Under the pieces are notes generated by a model that was given only the letters and a program-made list of their open reading frames with translations, did no database searches and was not told where the DNA came from. This document shows, piece after piece, positions 41,881 through 54,427 of a DNA stretch of 64,000 bases. A program made the position numbers and the translations under genes. Source of the DNA: Mytilisepta virgata (lineage: Eukaryota; Mollusca; Bivalvia; Mytilida; Mytilidae); contig CM051520.1 in assembly GCA_028015205.1 (NCBI GenBank), positions 36,571,528 to 36,635,527 of the forward strand. The letters are read 5' to 3'. Position 1 is the stretch's first letter. Every line of letters starts with the position of its first letter.

Positions 41881-43152
41881 AGAAACCTTGACACATCCAA
41901 AAAGAATGTCTCATGCCTGAAATACAAATTTTAAACATTTGAGGCTCCTGTTAAAACATAACTAAAAGCAAAAAACAGATTTGATATAGCAGTAACAATA
42001 GCCTATAGAATTTAACATTGTTAATAGATGTGTAGACTTCTATAAAGCTCAAGACCCTATACAAAAGATTTACGCACAATTGCATGAAAACAATGGTTTC
42101 ATACACGTCATCAAGGTAATCACAACAAAAACGTAGTATGAGGTTATATGCCCGTAGTTTAAACTTCAAATTGCAAGAATGACAGAAAATCCGTATCCTT
42201 CAATCAAATCACGATAGGAACCAATTATTTGAAGCAATAATATTAATACGGATGAACATAACCTAAGAAATTAATGTGTTATTATTCACAGTACAGGCTT
42301 AAAACGTTGGTTCTGGTAAACTAGCCAGAACTGAAAGAGAACTAATAAAACTCTACAAAATTAACAAAACATAATTGGGCTGAATTTCTGTAAAAATAGA
42401 AATAAATATCTAGACCTGAACGCTACAAATATTTAGACATGAAAAATATATAAGTCTAGGAGTACTACTTTGTTAGGGTCAAAGAACGTAAACCTTACGT
42501 AATAGCAACTGTGAATCTAACAGAAGTTAAAATGTGCGAATCTAAAAAGTGTTTCTATTGGTACCACAGCGTGTGTTGGTAAGAATTTTTCTGTATTCTA
42601 TGTATCAAAATTACAAGAAAGTACACATTTTCTGATTGCCCTTCTGGCTCGCAAAAAAATCCCATACCTTAGTGTTAGTAATTTTTTTCAAGAGCTTAGA
42701 TATGACAAGGACGTATATTATTATGTTAGTTATACGTCCTTGGATATGACCAATAACAAAAGACGGGAAAATATTGCCTGAACTATCAATAACAGACTTG
42801 GGATGGTTAAATTCAGCTAATTCGTTGTGTCATTGTATTCGTTCTTTGTATACCTAATATAGTTCTTTTTAAATACTTCGAACTGAATAATTGCCCTTGA
42901 CAATAGAAGAATATCTTGTATTCATATTGCAGTAAAAATTTACATATAGGATTGATAATACGGAATTTAATAATTTGCTATTACAATTCAATGTACATGT
43001 TAATACATGTCAAATATAGTAACCATTTAAACTGGTTAATCGAATGGTATTTATCGTAAGAGTGAAGATGAAAATCAAGGAAAAATTCATAATTTTCTAA
43101 AATAGAGTTACATGTATGGACAAAACCAAGGTTCAATATAATATTACAAAGT
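41881..43152. other. AT-rich DNA with one hairpin
   Basis: No supported gene. CAAGGACGTATA at 42706-42717 pairs perfectly with 42731-42742 across a 13-base loop; this may be one end of a small foldback element. A 137-codon minus-strand frame (42981-43394) overlaps the repeat at 43153 and has no recognisable domain. Confidence 0.4.
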
Positions 43153-43321
43153 TTGCGGTATTTTTGGTTGAGCACTTCTTGTTTAATATAAGTTTGGTTT
43201 TTGGTCTTCCAAATGTTTCGGTTTTCATGCTGCTGATAAGAGGTAACTCCTTGAAATGCGTCGTATACAGCATAGTATAGATTTACTATATCTAATATTA
43301 GTATCTTTGGATTGTTATTTT
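43153..43321. repeat. 170-bp dispersed repeat, copy 1
   Basis: Matches 49320-49491 and 49672-49840 (shared AAGTTTGGTTTTTGGTCTTCC, GAGGTAACTCCTTGAAATGC, TTTACTATATCTAATATTA). Read on the minus strand the copies are partly open but in different frames, so any coding origin is unclear. Confidence 0.85.
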
Positions 43322-43603
43322 GCGTTGTTCCAAAACACTTACCTACAATTGGAGAATGACAGTGAAGCATGAAATATAGGTCAATATGACCCACTGCTTT
43401 GTATATATATGTAACTAGTTAAATTTTCTTAGAATTATAGTCAGAAATACAACGGAACCACAGAAAATGGCTGCAAAAGAATACCGACTAGACAAAACAG
43501 TGGGAAAAGCCCACAAATTCGAAGTAAAAAAAAATATACAAAGTCGGGATAATGGAACACACCAAACAAATACCACAGGGAAACATGTACAACTAAAGGA
43601 ATA

Positions 43604-44154
43604 AACAGGAGTGGACATACTAAATGTCTTGCCTGGGTATGCACATGGACACAGAATAAAGATTATTTGATACCCAAAATTGTAACTATATGCAAAACGC
43701 TTTAAAAGAAAATGTTATGGTCAGGTTTCATTTGTCTGAAAAAACTTATCAATGTCACTTAAGCCTAAAATTGTCTCTAAGGTCAGTTGACAGATCTCAA
43801 ACTGCTATGTAGCCACGAAAAGATAACAGTAGTCCAAAACTGATGGATCTAAATATAACATTTGTTGATAAATGGACTTATTTGTGAAAACGTGAAGAGA
43901 GTTTACTAAAGCATGAAATTAAGATTAAGGTCAGCTGTCACACTGATACCTACTTGCCAGGAAGTATCTACAGAACATATACGGTGGATATCAATATAAC
44001 ATCTACAGAGAAATAGACATAAAAATGTGACAAGTCGCTCAAGTGTGAAATTCGAGTAAAGGTCTCAGGCAAACGAGTACCACCAAGAACTATCTATAGA
44101 CTTATGTATGGTTGGTCTACATAAATCGAGAGACAAGTCACACGAGCTTGAAAA
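43604..44154 (-). mobile_element. Family B element, left part (B1), split by A7
   Basis: Begins on the plus strand with AACAGGAGTGGACATACTAA and GTCTTGCCTGG, the 3' end of family B in reverse. It then has diverged units of about 170 bp (GCATGAAATTAA...AAGGTCAGCTGTC...GAAGTATCTACAGA). It breaks at 44154 against element A7 and resumes at 45636. Confidence 0.7.
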
Positions 44155-45635
44155 AACTAGAGGCTCTCAAGAGCCTGTATCGCTCACCTGGATTTAACTT
44201 TTCACCTTGAGCAGAACTAAAAATTTAATTTGCAGTCAATCTGGCTTGTGTTCATAAAGGATTATATGTTAAACTAAGTTCGGCTGTGGCAGCCATCTTG
44301 GTTGACCGTCCAGGTCAATGGACACATTTCTAAAAGAGAACCATCTAAGGACCATTACTGCTAAGTCTTGTTCCAACTGGCTAATTGGTTTCAGACAAGA
44401 TTTTTAAATAAATTTTCCCATATATGAAACTAAGTTCGGCTGTGGAGGGTATCTTTGTTGACAATCTGGGTGATCGGGCAAATTTCTGAAAGAGGACCAT
44501 CTAAGGACCAATGCTGCCAACTTTAGTACCAATTGTCTCAGTAGTTTCAGTTCCAATTGGTCAAGTGGTTTCAGACAAGAATATTTTTCAAGAATTTTAC
44601 CTTAGGGCCCTATGTTAAACTAAGTTCGGTTGGTGCGGCCAACTTGGTTGACAGTCCGGTTCATCGGACACAAGTCTCAAAGAGGACCATCTAAGAACCA
44701 TTGCTGCTAAGTCTGGTTCCAATTGTTCAAGTGGTTTCAGACAAGATTTTTCAATGAATTTTCCCATAGGGCCCTATGTTGAACTAAGTTCAGCTGGGGC
44801 GGCCATCTTTGTTTATAGCCCGGGTCACCAGACATAATCCTAAAAGAGAACCTCCTAATGACCAATACTGCCATGTGTGGTTACAATTGGCCTTGTAGTT
44901 TCATAGATTTTTTTTTATTCATCCCCCTTTTTCTATTTTTAATAACAGCAGCCATATCGGTTGGAAGTCGGGGATGCTGAACATCATTTGGGAAGGGGGC
45001 CACCCAAGGACCATTCTACCAACGTTTGGTCTCAATTGGCCCAGTGGCTTCAGTAGAGAAGATCTTTAAAGAAAGTTTGCACTGGACGCTGTCTTTAAAG
45101 AGCAAAAACTCCTATAAGGGGTCAATCAATGATTTTGGTCATGTTGACTTATTTGTAGATCTTACTTTGTTGAACATTTTTGCTGTTTACAGTTTGTCTT
45201 TATCTATAATAATATTCAAGATAATAACCTAAAACTGCAAAATTTACTTAAAATTAACAATTCATTGGCAATAACCCAACAAAAGGTTGATGGATTGGTC
45301 TGAACATTTTATGGCAGGTAGATCTTGACCTGATGAACATTTCTATCCTGTCAGTTTTGCTCTAAATGCTTTAGTTTTTGAGATATAAGACAAAAACTGC
45401 AGTTTACCTCTATGTTCTATTTTTAACTATTTCGGCCATGTTGGTTGGCAGGCAGGGTCATCGGACATATTTTTTAAACTAGATACCCTTATGATGCTTG
45501 TGAGCAAGTTTGGTTACATTTGATCCTGTAGTTTCAGAGGAGAAGATTTTTGTAAAAGTTAACGGCTGACGGATGCCGGACGACGGACGCCGAGTGATGA
45601 GAATAGCTCACTTTACCCTTAGGGTCAGGTGAGCT
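44155..45635 (-). mobile_element. Family A element, full length, reverse orientation (A7), nested in family B
   Basis: Starts AACTAGAGGCTCTCAAGAGC and ends with the hairpin at 45605-45635. The interior has about four tandem units (GGCCATCTTGGTTGACAGTC, GAGGACCATCTAAGGACC, TTCCAATTGGTCAAGTGG) and a distinct block with TTACAGTTTGTCTTTATCTA and GTAGATCTTGACCTGATG that recurs in A9. Sequence on both sides belongs to family B, so A7 inserted into it. Confidence 0.8.
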
Positions 45636-45745
45636 ATAAAACGATGCAAATAATTCAATCATGAAATTAAAGTCAAGGTCTGCAGACAGCTGTCAGACTG
45701 AGGTGTAACCACCAAGAACTATCTATAGAATAATTGAAAGGTTTT
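45636..45745 (-). mobile_element. Family B element, right part (B1)
   Basis: CATGAAATTAAAGTCAAGGTC...CACCAAGAACTATCTATAGA continues the repeat phase of 43604-44154 (the last phrase also occurs near 44090). Its far end is not preserved. Confidence 0.65.
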
Positions 45746-46204
45746 ATGTAGGGTCACTAGAAGAGGGATAGTCCTGTAAGCCTTTAGAGTTTTTTACAAC
45801 CCACATCCGATTCACACCAATAGTTGAGTAGGCCTTATCACAGTATAACTCTTGAGACTGTCCGTTTTGAAGGGGGTTTAGTAGTGCATTTGTCAGTCTC
45901 GTCTATGTGCCTTTGTTTGTATGGACACTTATGAAGTTTTGCTATCCAATGAATGGAAGGGAAGACTAAAATTGTCATCACTTACAGAAATACCAAATGA
46001 TGCCTGAAAATTACATTAATGTTACCTACTTTGGATAGGATAAGTATATGCAACACAACTGTCAATCTCAAAGTGCTTGTGATTACACTCCGAGGGGAAA
46101 CGATCTTAAAATTAAAACTAACCATAATCATAACGAACCGTGAAATATGGGTCATATGAACCTAATTTTTGGTGAAAAAGCAAGGGTTCTGCATGAGAAG
46201 GACG
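45746..46204. other. Spacer, nothing recognised
   Basis: No gene or repeat seen. Confidence 0.4.
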
Positions 46205-46457
46205 ATGGATGAATTATAATTCATCCATTAGTGTATATCAAGACGAGAACATTTTAATATGATATGAATATGAACCCTTTCTGTACTAGACCGACACGTT
46301 CAGTCTGATTTTTAACCTGCTAGCTCAAGAGGTAACATTCCGCAGGAAGACATATCCCCCACCCGGACATATTATAATGACTCCAAATCAAACATTCCTT
46401 TGCTCTTACTCCTAGATGCGACAAATATCAATTTAATGTCTTTGGTTTTGCCCGGCC
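46205..46457 (-). mobile_element. SINE, head-truncated copy
   Basis: Diverged copy of the SINE at 48079-48438 in the same orientation (GGATGAATTAT, GACGAGAACAT, TACTAGACCGAC, GAGGTAAC, CTTACTCCTAGATG, TTTGGTTTTGCCCGGCCGAG). It stops within the B box, so the tRNA-like head is missing. Confidence 0.8.
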
Positions 46458-47590
46458 GAGGATCGAGAAAATATTTGGCAAATTAATGTTGTATATGACA
46501 TATAAATAAATGCCTAAAACTAAAGCAATCAGAAAATTATTCTTACCTTGTCAGGAACTTCCGTGAAGTATAAAGGATATGAATACCTAGAACTTGGTCA
46601 AATACAGGTAAATCTACTAAAAATAGATTGACTATAGTTTAAAAGACAAAAGTGCAGTTCAGAGTGGGTTTTTTTTTTAAATTATGTTATGGTTGACTGA
46701 TGCTTTTTGAAAATGTATCTGTATTACACCCTATTCAATCGTGGAATTGAAATATACAATTTTTACAATTGAGAAATACAATTTTACATTTAACGGTATT
46801 TTATTGTCTCAAACGACCAGTAAACTTAGAAGAAGTCAAAAGTGGAATAGCCAAATGTTCCCAAAGCGTTTCATGAACGATACTAAATTGCTGTTCATTC
46901 TATCAGTATTTTATATTACCCTCTAATAATCATAAACATTTATTTTAAAATATAAATTTAATGAACCAAAAGATTTAATTGAAAGATGTATTACATATAC
47001 AAACCCATCCTTGTATTCCTGCAGGCGTTGCGACTATATTTAGGAACAAGGTAAATATCTTAACACAATGCAATAATCAAAAGAAAACGGAGTATATAAT
47101 TCCGCAAAAGAAAACCAGAAACATATTTATTAGATATGTCAACCTGTCCTTAATTTCTTTAGCAACACCAGTAAATCTCGTGTTACATTTTTGCCGACAA
47201 CTGCTATCATTTTTTCGAGCCAGCGCTAACATTTTCTAATAATTTAATTATTGATAAATGATATTACAATTACAATCTATACATGATATACAAAGTATTT
47301 CTGTATAATGTCATTCAAAAACAAATTAATTATGATTTCATGGTTACATACTTTGTGTGTTATTTATTATTATAATAAAAAGTTTAGAGGTAGGAACAGT
47401 CCATGCCATTGATCTTTTATGTGATACGACATCAGACAATGGTGCTCAAATTCAATTTCGACAAGCTCTAAAACGTCAAAAGAAAACGCTACGTTGGAGT
47501 GATGTTTGTGTAATATAATCCCACAGATACTTTTATTTTTAAACATACACTGCATTCTCAAAGGTATTGACTAAAATTATTATATACTTA
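46458..47590. other. AT-rich DNA, nothing recognised
   Basis: No supported gene. Short frames at 46741-46926 and 46979-47239 have no recognisable product. Confidence 0.4.
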
Positions 47591-48078
47591 CAGTTGAGCT
47601 CAGTTCTAACCTCTCATTAGAATTGTCCTAAACTGTCAGCAGAACTGTTCTAGAACAGTTCTAGAACTGTCATCCTGACACCTTTAGAACCGTTTATGAC
47701 ATGGTGTGTCCTGACCTAGAACCATTTATGACAGTTCTACCCTATAACCATTCTGTACGGTTCTACCCTAGAACCATTTATGACAGTTCTAACCTAGAAC
47801 CAATTATGACACTGGCAATAGTTCATGAATTCAACATCAAAACTATAAGGAATAAAATAATTAATTTGTTGTCAACTTTATCATACCGAAAAATATATTA
47901 TAGAAAAAAAAGAATTTTTTTTTTACTAAAACCAGGAACTGTATATGATAGTATTATATGATCCCTGCTAAAACTAAATGATTTAAAAACTAGTTGGTGT
48001 TATTTTCTGGTACATAAAACATTCCTATAAATATGTATCGACAAATATGAATCAAGATTTAGTCCTGTGCCTTCTTGA

Positions 48079-48438
48079 TGATGGATGGATGAATTATTGT
48101 TTAACGTCCAGTGGCAACCAGGTGCATATCAGGACGAGAACATGTTGATATGATAATGAATATGATCCCTGCTTTGTACTAGACCGACGCGCTAAGTCGG
48201 ATTTTTAATGTGCTAGCTCACGAGGTAACTGTCCGCAGGAAGACATATCACCCCACTCGGACACATTATACTGACTCCGAGCCGACCAGTCTTTCCTCTT
48301 ACTCCTAGATGCCGCGTGCTTGGCGGAGAAGCAGCAAATACCAATTTTAATGTCTTTGGTTTGACCCGGCCGGGGATCGAACCCGCGACCTTCCGCACTC
48401 GGGGCGAGCACGCTACCAAGAGACCACCGAGGCGGTAT
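48079..48438 (-). mobile_element. tRNA-derived SINE with 13-bp target duplication
   Basis: Read on the minus strand: head with A box TGGTCTCTTGGTAGC (48412-48426), B box GGTTCGATCCC (48373-48383), a body of about 280 bp and a tail of GATGGATGGATG type. The duplication TGTGCCTTCTTGA flanks it at 48066-48078 and 48439-48451, without mismatch. Two overlapping 68-codon frames across it are only SINE sequence; proteins of this kind in databases would be annotation artefacts. Confidence 0.9.
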
Positions 48439-49290
48439 TGTGCCTTCTTGAAGTATTGTGTAAATTATCCATATAAGTAAGTTATGTCTATGTCATTTTT
48501 CGATAAATTGGTGAAATGTACTTCTTATTTCACAATAGCGGTACTCATCCCAATCATCTTCTACCTTGTCATAACGAAATAAATATAGTTCATACGAGAA
48601 AGGGAATTAACTATATAATATATCAAATATTTACCATATTAAAATGGTAAAAACGATAAATTATTAATTTAAAATAAATTAAAATGTTACTCAAATTTGG
48701 GGCCACCTTAAGCTTATGCACACCTATTATTCAAATGCTGCATTAATTATTTTAAAATGTAGAGTTATAACCCCGCTGATTTTGTCAGCAAAACGGTTTA
48801 CCTGTATACATTCACATGTATGTGTGTACCTTCAAGGTTGGAACAATAAACATCCGGACAGTGAAGGTACCATATACATGTGAAAACCGTTAGTTATAAT
48901 TAACTGAAACACACAACATGTTACGGAGAACAAATTTCTTTACCTGTAAATTTACTTCAGATAAAAATCACACATTTCAACAAAAACAATAATTCGTTTT
49001 TCTTGTGTGTTAAAAAAATGAAAAAAAAACTTGCACCATAGCTCTTTATTTGTATGTACTTTTTCAGTTTTGTATTAATTGGTCGTAAATTTAATATTAT
49101 TAATTATTGTAATTTCATCGATGTGAAATGTCACTACATATTTCAAAAACATGTTGTTAAAAGTTTCGAAAAAGCGAAGACGAGGAGTACGTGCCGTAAT
49201 CAATACAGAGTTATCGGACATGAAAATGGACGGTTCTACCCCAGAACCATTTATGACAGTTCTACCCTAGAACCATTCTGGATGGTTCTA

Positions 49291-49840
49291 CTCCTTAGCT
49301 GAAATTTGTCTTACTATTTCGGTATTTTTGGTTATGAGTACTTCTTGTTTTAAAATAAGTTTGGTTTTTCGTCTTCCAAATGTTTCGGTTTTAATGCTGC
49401 TGATGAGAGGTAACTCCTTGAAATGCGTCGTATAAGCATAGTATAAATTTACTATATCTAATATTATTAGTATATTTGGATTGTTATTTTGAAACTCCTG
49501 GGACGATGCCTCTGCATGGTGGACCCTAGGTCCCCGAAGGTATTCGCCAACGCAGATTTTTATAGAAATTACCAGTATTTAGCAAAATTCAAAAATAATA
49601 GAATTACTAAGGGTTCATTCCTTGTATTGCACATGGTAGATCTCCTTAGCTGAAATTTGGCTTACTATTTTTGGTATTTTTGGTTATGAGTACTTCTTGT
49701 TTTAAAAGAAGTTTGGTTTTTGGTCTTCCAAATGTTTCGGTTTTAATGCTGCTGATGAGAGGTAACTCCTTGAAATGCGTCGTATAAGCATATAGTATAA
49801 ATTTACTATATCTAATATTAGTATATTTGGATTATTATTT
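49291..49840. repeat. 170-bp dispersed repeat, copies 2 and 3 in tandem
   Basis: CTCCTTAGCTGAAATTTG starts both copies (49291 and 49642, spacing 351 bp). Between them lies a single-copy segment (49492-49641) with CCTAGGTCCCCGAAGG. Both are near-identical to each other and match 43153-43321. Confidence 0.85.
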
Positions 49841-49996
49841 TTTCTACCCTAGAACCATTTACGATTCTACCTTGGAACCATTTATCATGGTTCTACCTTG
49901 GAACCATTTATGACAGGGTTGGTTCTACCCTAGAATGGTTCTAGAACCGTCCTATCTGACAAAATGTATGAGAGGTTAGAACTGATCTCCACTGTA

Positions 49997-51699
49997 GCAT
50001 CAACTGTTATGATAGATTTCGCTTAGGCCGTGTAATAATTTGAAGGATGTCATCTATTTTTTTTTACCGGAGAGGGATCTAGTCAACTCATGCAACGGTC
50101 AAGTCGTAATAAAGTTCTCTCGAGCAGGGTAACACTACATTGAAGGTATTCTTTTCTATAATTCTATGACAAAGAGGTTAAAACATGACATTTACCAAAT
50201 CAGCTTTTAACTTATCCCTCGATCCATATCCACGTAAACCCTCGACGTATAAATATACTCGTCTCTGGTTAGCTTGCGGAGATCAGTCAAGATAATACAA
50301 GAAACATCATGTTTTGATCTATGAATAAGTCTACGTTTGGAATGTACTTTTCGCCGATAGCGTCACTGGAGTTTAAAAGTGCAAGTCGAAACGGGTTTAT
50401 GAGCCGTAACGTATATCCGTTGTATTTAGTTCTGTTGTATGTTTTTTTTTTAAATTCTACCTTTATATATTGTATATCAGAACTTAAAAATATAAAACAT
50501 ATAAAGTTTTACTGCCAGTGGTGCCAATATTTGGAGACCATATCCATAATATATTAACATAGAAGACCACTATTTTGAGGAAGGTCTTCTAACAAATTGA
50601 AAGACTTATTCCAAGACTTCTTTGACGCTAATGCATTCTTTTAGAATTGCCTATAGCGCCTATATTAAACTGATAAATTTGACGATTCTGTCCAGAATCG
50701 GTGCTCATCGGTTTTTTATGACTAAAACTATTAACTTCAGAACTTGTACAAATGGTGTAATGCGTAATGTAATCTCCATTCATTATTAAGATGTAGATTA
50801 ATAACAACTGCTGGATAGAGGTCACCAATGAATATAGCCTACGTTACTTTTCCTTTTTTAAAACGACGATCTCAAGTTGACTATAATAATGTTCGCAGAT
50901 AATTATTCAAACAGGATTGAAGCTTACAACAATGTACAGACATTTATTGACAGAAAAATTAAAATCCTTAGGCACTAATAAATATTGTGAGTACAATATA
51001 TATCCCTGTTTTGTATATGACATACCACGGCACAAGCAAAATTTTTTAAAACAGTCCGTTTGACGTTAGAGGAATCTCGGACTATATTTGTAAGGTACGC
51101 CAACATCCTTCGCTCTTATACACCATACGAAATTCTCAAAACCGACATCTACACCGACTTCCACACCGAAACCGACTTATTTAGTAAGCGGTCATCTCAA
51201 AATACAAGATAATGAAAATTCCACTGGCTCTTTTGAGGACAATACGACTCTTTGTTAAAATGTCTCATAATGAATAGAAACACAAAACAACGCATCAACG
51301 AAAATGCAAGAATATAAAACAGGACTAATATATGTACAATGGAAAATGAAAAAGCTTTATAGCACTGTAGCACACGCAATTTTAACCAAATATATCCAGC
51401 AATTTTACAGCTATTAATTAAGACACTACAGTACAATGAAAGTCGCTCCGATGGTCCAGTCATGGGCCCTTTGGTGGGCAATGTCGCACTGACAAAACAT
51501 CAACGATTTTACAAAATTTGCACATCAACTATCAAAGCCTGAATAGGAAACCGGTATAGACAGTGAACAATAACCATACCGATGCCGTGAAATGCCAGAT
51601 GTATTAAGAAAACATATGCAACTATATCGGTCATAATTAAGTAAGGTAATTCTGTTTAGACTTATTAACTGGTTACCCAATTATTGTGTACTGGTCCCG
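49997..51699. other. AT-rich DNA, nothing recognised
   Basis: No supported gene or structured repeat. Short frames (50321-50557, 50628-50828, 51197-51481) have no recognisable product. Confidence 0.4.
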
Positions 51700-52261
51700 T
51701 TCATGCCAGGAATTATTCTCATGCTTGAGTGACTTGTGATACATGTTTTAGGTTAAGTCCATTCTACCTAGGCTCATCATATTTGGTCTGTAGATAGTTC
51801 TTTGTAGATACATGCCAGCTCTAACACCTGTTAGCTGAATTTGACCTGAATTTCATGCTTGAGTGACTTAATATAAATTACATTTCAAATAGACCCGCAG
51901 TATTTGGTTGATAGAAGTTCTTAGTATATACCACTTTAAAATCTGACACCTTACCTTTAACCTCTATTTCATGCTTGACTGACTTGTTTTACGTTTTGGG
52001 ATAATATCCATTTCTCAGCAACTACAATACATAGACCAACCATTTTTGGTGGGTACACACCAGTCTGAGACCTGTCAGCTGGCCTTGGACATAGTTTTAG
52101 GCTTGAATGACATGCATGACATTTTTCAGACAAATTATGGCCTGACCAGTACTATTTCTTTAACGCATTTTCCTTTGACTTGCAATGACGGGGTTCAGAT
52201 AATCATTGTTCTGTGTCCATGTGAATACTCAGGCGAGATATGTAGTGTGTCCACTCTTGTT
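51700..52261 (+). mobile_element. Family B element, 5'-truncated (B2)
   Basis: Diverged units of about 125 bp (TTTCATGCTTGA(G/C)TGACTT at 51713-51735, 51852 and 51968; a fourth near 52089) lead to a 3' end with CAGGCGAGATA, a short hairpin, and the terminal CTCTTGTT at 52254-52261. It is followed directly by family A sequence. Confidence 0.7.
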
Positions 52262-52380
52262 TAGTAATGGTTGCCAAATTGATCAACGTCTGGTCCCCTA
52301 AAAATAATTTGGAAAGGAAACCACCCAAGTATAGTTCCAATTTGCCCAGTGGTTTCAGAGGTAAAGATTAAAACACAAGT
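52262..52380 (-). mobile_element. Family A fragment
   Basis: GGAAACCACCCAAG...AGTTCCAATTTGCCCAGTGG...TTTCAGAGG is a piece of a family A unit in reverse orientation. It abuts the 3' end of B2, so B2 probably inserted into it. Confidence 0.6.
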
Positions 52381-53089
52381 TCATAGGCGACACCGTTGGC
52401 ACATACCAGGTAACGGCAATATAACACCTGTGGTCTGGGCAAGTTAAAAATGAGAATGCTTGTTTTTATCTGACAACTAGGTATCAGCTGTGGTACTTCA
52501 ACATTAATTTCAAACATCATAAAAAACGAGAATAATGATGTTCTAGTGCCAGACCATACATTTAAATAGAAAGGACAGCAGTTCATAAGGACAAAAAATC
52601 AAAACAAATTAACCTAAATATCCAACAAGAGAACCAATGTTCCATTAGAAAAAACACTCAAAATATTAAAATTGGTATTATAATAAACGATATAGCATTT
52701 TCAAATACATATATATGTTAAGATCATACTAAGAAGGATATATCTTCAATATAAATGTTTTATGGACAATGTTTCCTTTCTGATAAGGTTTGCAAGTTAA
52801 GTGGTGGCAAAAATAGTAAGTCATTTTTTAGACTAATTTATGGTATCAAAACATTGTTGCAGTAATTTATTTGTTATGTATTTTCTGTTTTTGCCAGTAA
52901 AATGTTAACAAGATTAACTTAAAAAAATAAGTAAAAAATGTTTTTTTAAACAAGTTGAAAAGGATATTTTCTTCCAAAATTTTGTTGAAAAAAAGTTTGA
53001 CCCCAGAAAAAAACCCTTCCCCCCTCCCAACAACAAAAGATGAATTGTCCGTTCCTTAAAAACACTGATGATACATACAGTGTTTAAAG
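52381..53089. other. Spacer, nothing recognised
   Basis: AT-rich, with a CCCCTCCC tract near 53021. No gene seen. Confidence 0.4.
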
Positions 53090-54200
53090 GGATGGGAAAT
53101 GAACTCTGAGGATATCTGAGCTTTTCACAAAGAATTGAAATGTTTATAATTGAGGGCCAAGGATCTCAATGTCTTTTGTTGATTTTTTACGAGGGAATAC
53201 CCCCCCCCCCCCTCAATGTAAAATCATTTATTGCGTCTCCTTAAAGGCAATTAGATATATATGGGATTACGGGGTATGGAGTTAAATTTTTTATGAGATT
53301 TAAACATTGCGTATTAAAACGTGTTAAAGAGATAAAAAAATTTACAGATTTTGAAATAATTAAAAATTATTGATTTGAGGGGCGAGGATGCCCCCCCCCT
53401 TACCCCATTTATATGGTGGAGGTGTTAGGTTTTTATCAATTTGTCTTATCATGGGGAAAAAGAAAATATTTGATTTAGGGGCAGGGATTTCAATGCTTTA
53501 CGAGATGATTAAAGACTATTGATTCGAGGGGGTGGAGATTAACCCTTGGGTAAATGAGATATATATCAGTTCATGCGTCTTAATTGTCATGGGGAATAAG
53601 AGAATATACGGATTAGATCGGGTTTCTTACAGATTTTGAATTTTATATAATTCAAGATAATTGGTTTAAGGGGGCGAGAATGACGCCCATTGTGTAATGA
53701 GTTATGTTTCATTTGAATGGGAATCACGGTATTGTTTATACGCATCGGTCATCTCCGCTATTATGCCGTTTCTTCATTAGGACGTCGCGCTTGACCGTCG
53801 AAAATTTGAGATAATTGAACATTATTGATTTGATGGGAGTGTTGATACTCCCTCGGGAAAGCGAGGTATGTGTCACTTGGTGCGTCTTACCATGGGGAAT
53901 AAGAAAATATATGGTTTAGGGGTGGTGATTTTAACGGTATATCAGAAAATTGGACATTATTGATTTATGGGGGTGAGGATCATCCTACTGAAAGAATGAG
54001 GTACATGTCATTTAATGTTTTTGTTACGGAGAATAAAATATACGATTTAAAGTTATTGATTTTAATTGCATATGAAATTTTTCAAAATTATCGGCTTTGG
54101 GGGGGGGGATGACCCCCTCCCCCTCCCCTTCCCAGAGGAACGAGGGATATGTCATTTAATAGGTGTTGTTACGGTGAAAATATACGGTATGAGATGGTTA
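53090..54200. repeat. Degenerate 130-160-bp satellite with variable poly-C and poly-G tracts
   Basis: ATTATTGATTTGAGGGG-type phrases lie near 53366, 53515, 53659, 53819, 53950 and 54089, each followed by GAGGAT(G/C), a C-rich tract and (C/A)ATGGGGAATAAGA(A/G)AATAT. Poly-C runs reach 14 bases (53200-53213). No coding content. Confidence 0.8.
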
Positions 54201-54427
54201 TTTGTTACTCTCGTCGAGTTTTTCGATGAAAAAAAATCCCCCATAGTGTCCTACAGTAAACCCTTAGCTTCTGTGAACCATCATTGTACGTCTCAGTGAC
54301 CACCATCAAAAAATGAATAGTTTAAGGCACATCTAGAAACATTGATCTTTCAGCATGGAAACCTTAGATCCATATCTCTGACGGTTATTGAGAACTAGAA
54401 TGAACAAAATCGGAGAGGAAGAAAAAC

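Larger units (their letters stand above)
47591..49994. mobile_element. 2.4-kb element with CAGT termini and TA target duplication (Tc1/mariner-type, non-autonomous)
   Basis: The left end CAGTTGAGCTCAGTTCTAAC at 47591 and the right end (complement CAGTGGAGATCAGTTCTAAC) at 49994 form a terminal inverted repeat of about 27 bp with few mismatches, and TA flanks it on both sides (47589-47590, 49995-49996). CAGT termini with TA duplication are hallmarks of the Tc1/mariner superfamily. Inside the ends are minisatellite units of the form CCCTAGAACCATTTATGACA in the same orientation (47690-47815, 49228-49290, 49850-49930), and a perfect 22-bp palindrome at 47641-47662. No transposase is encoded. A SINE and a duplicated 170-bp repeat have inserted within it. 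Confidence 0.75.

Noticed and set aside
42981..43394. 137-codon minus-strand gene
   Set aside because: Half of it is the 170-bp dispersed repeat, whose other copies are in a different frame, and no domain is recognisable.
48205..48419. Two overlapping 68-codon minus-strand frames resembling hypothetical proteins
   Set aside because: They translate the tRNA-like head and body of a SINE, including its Pol III boxes.
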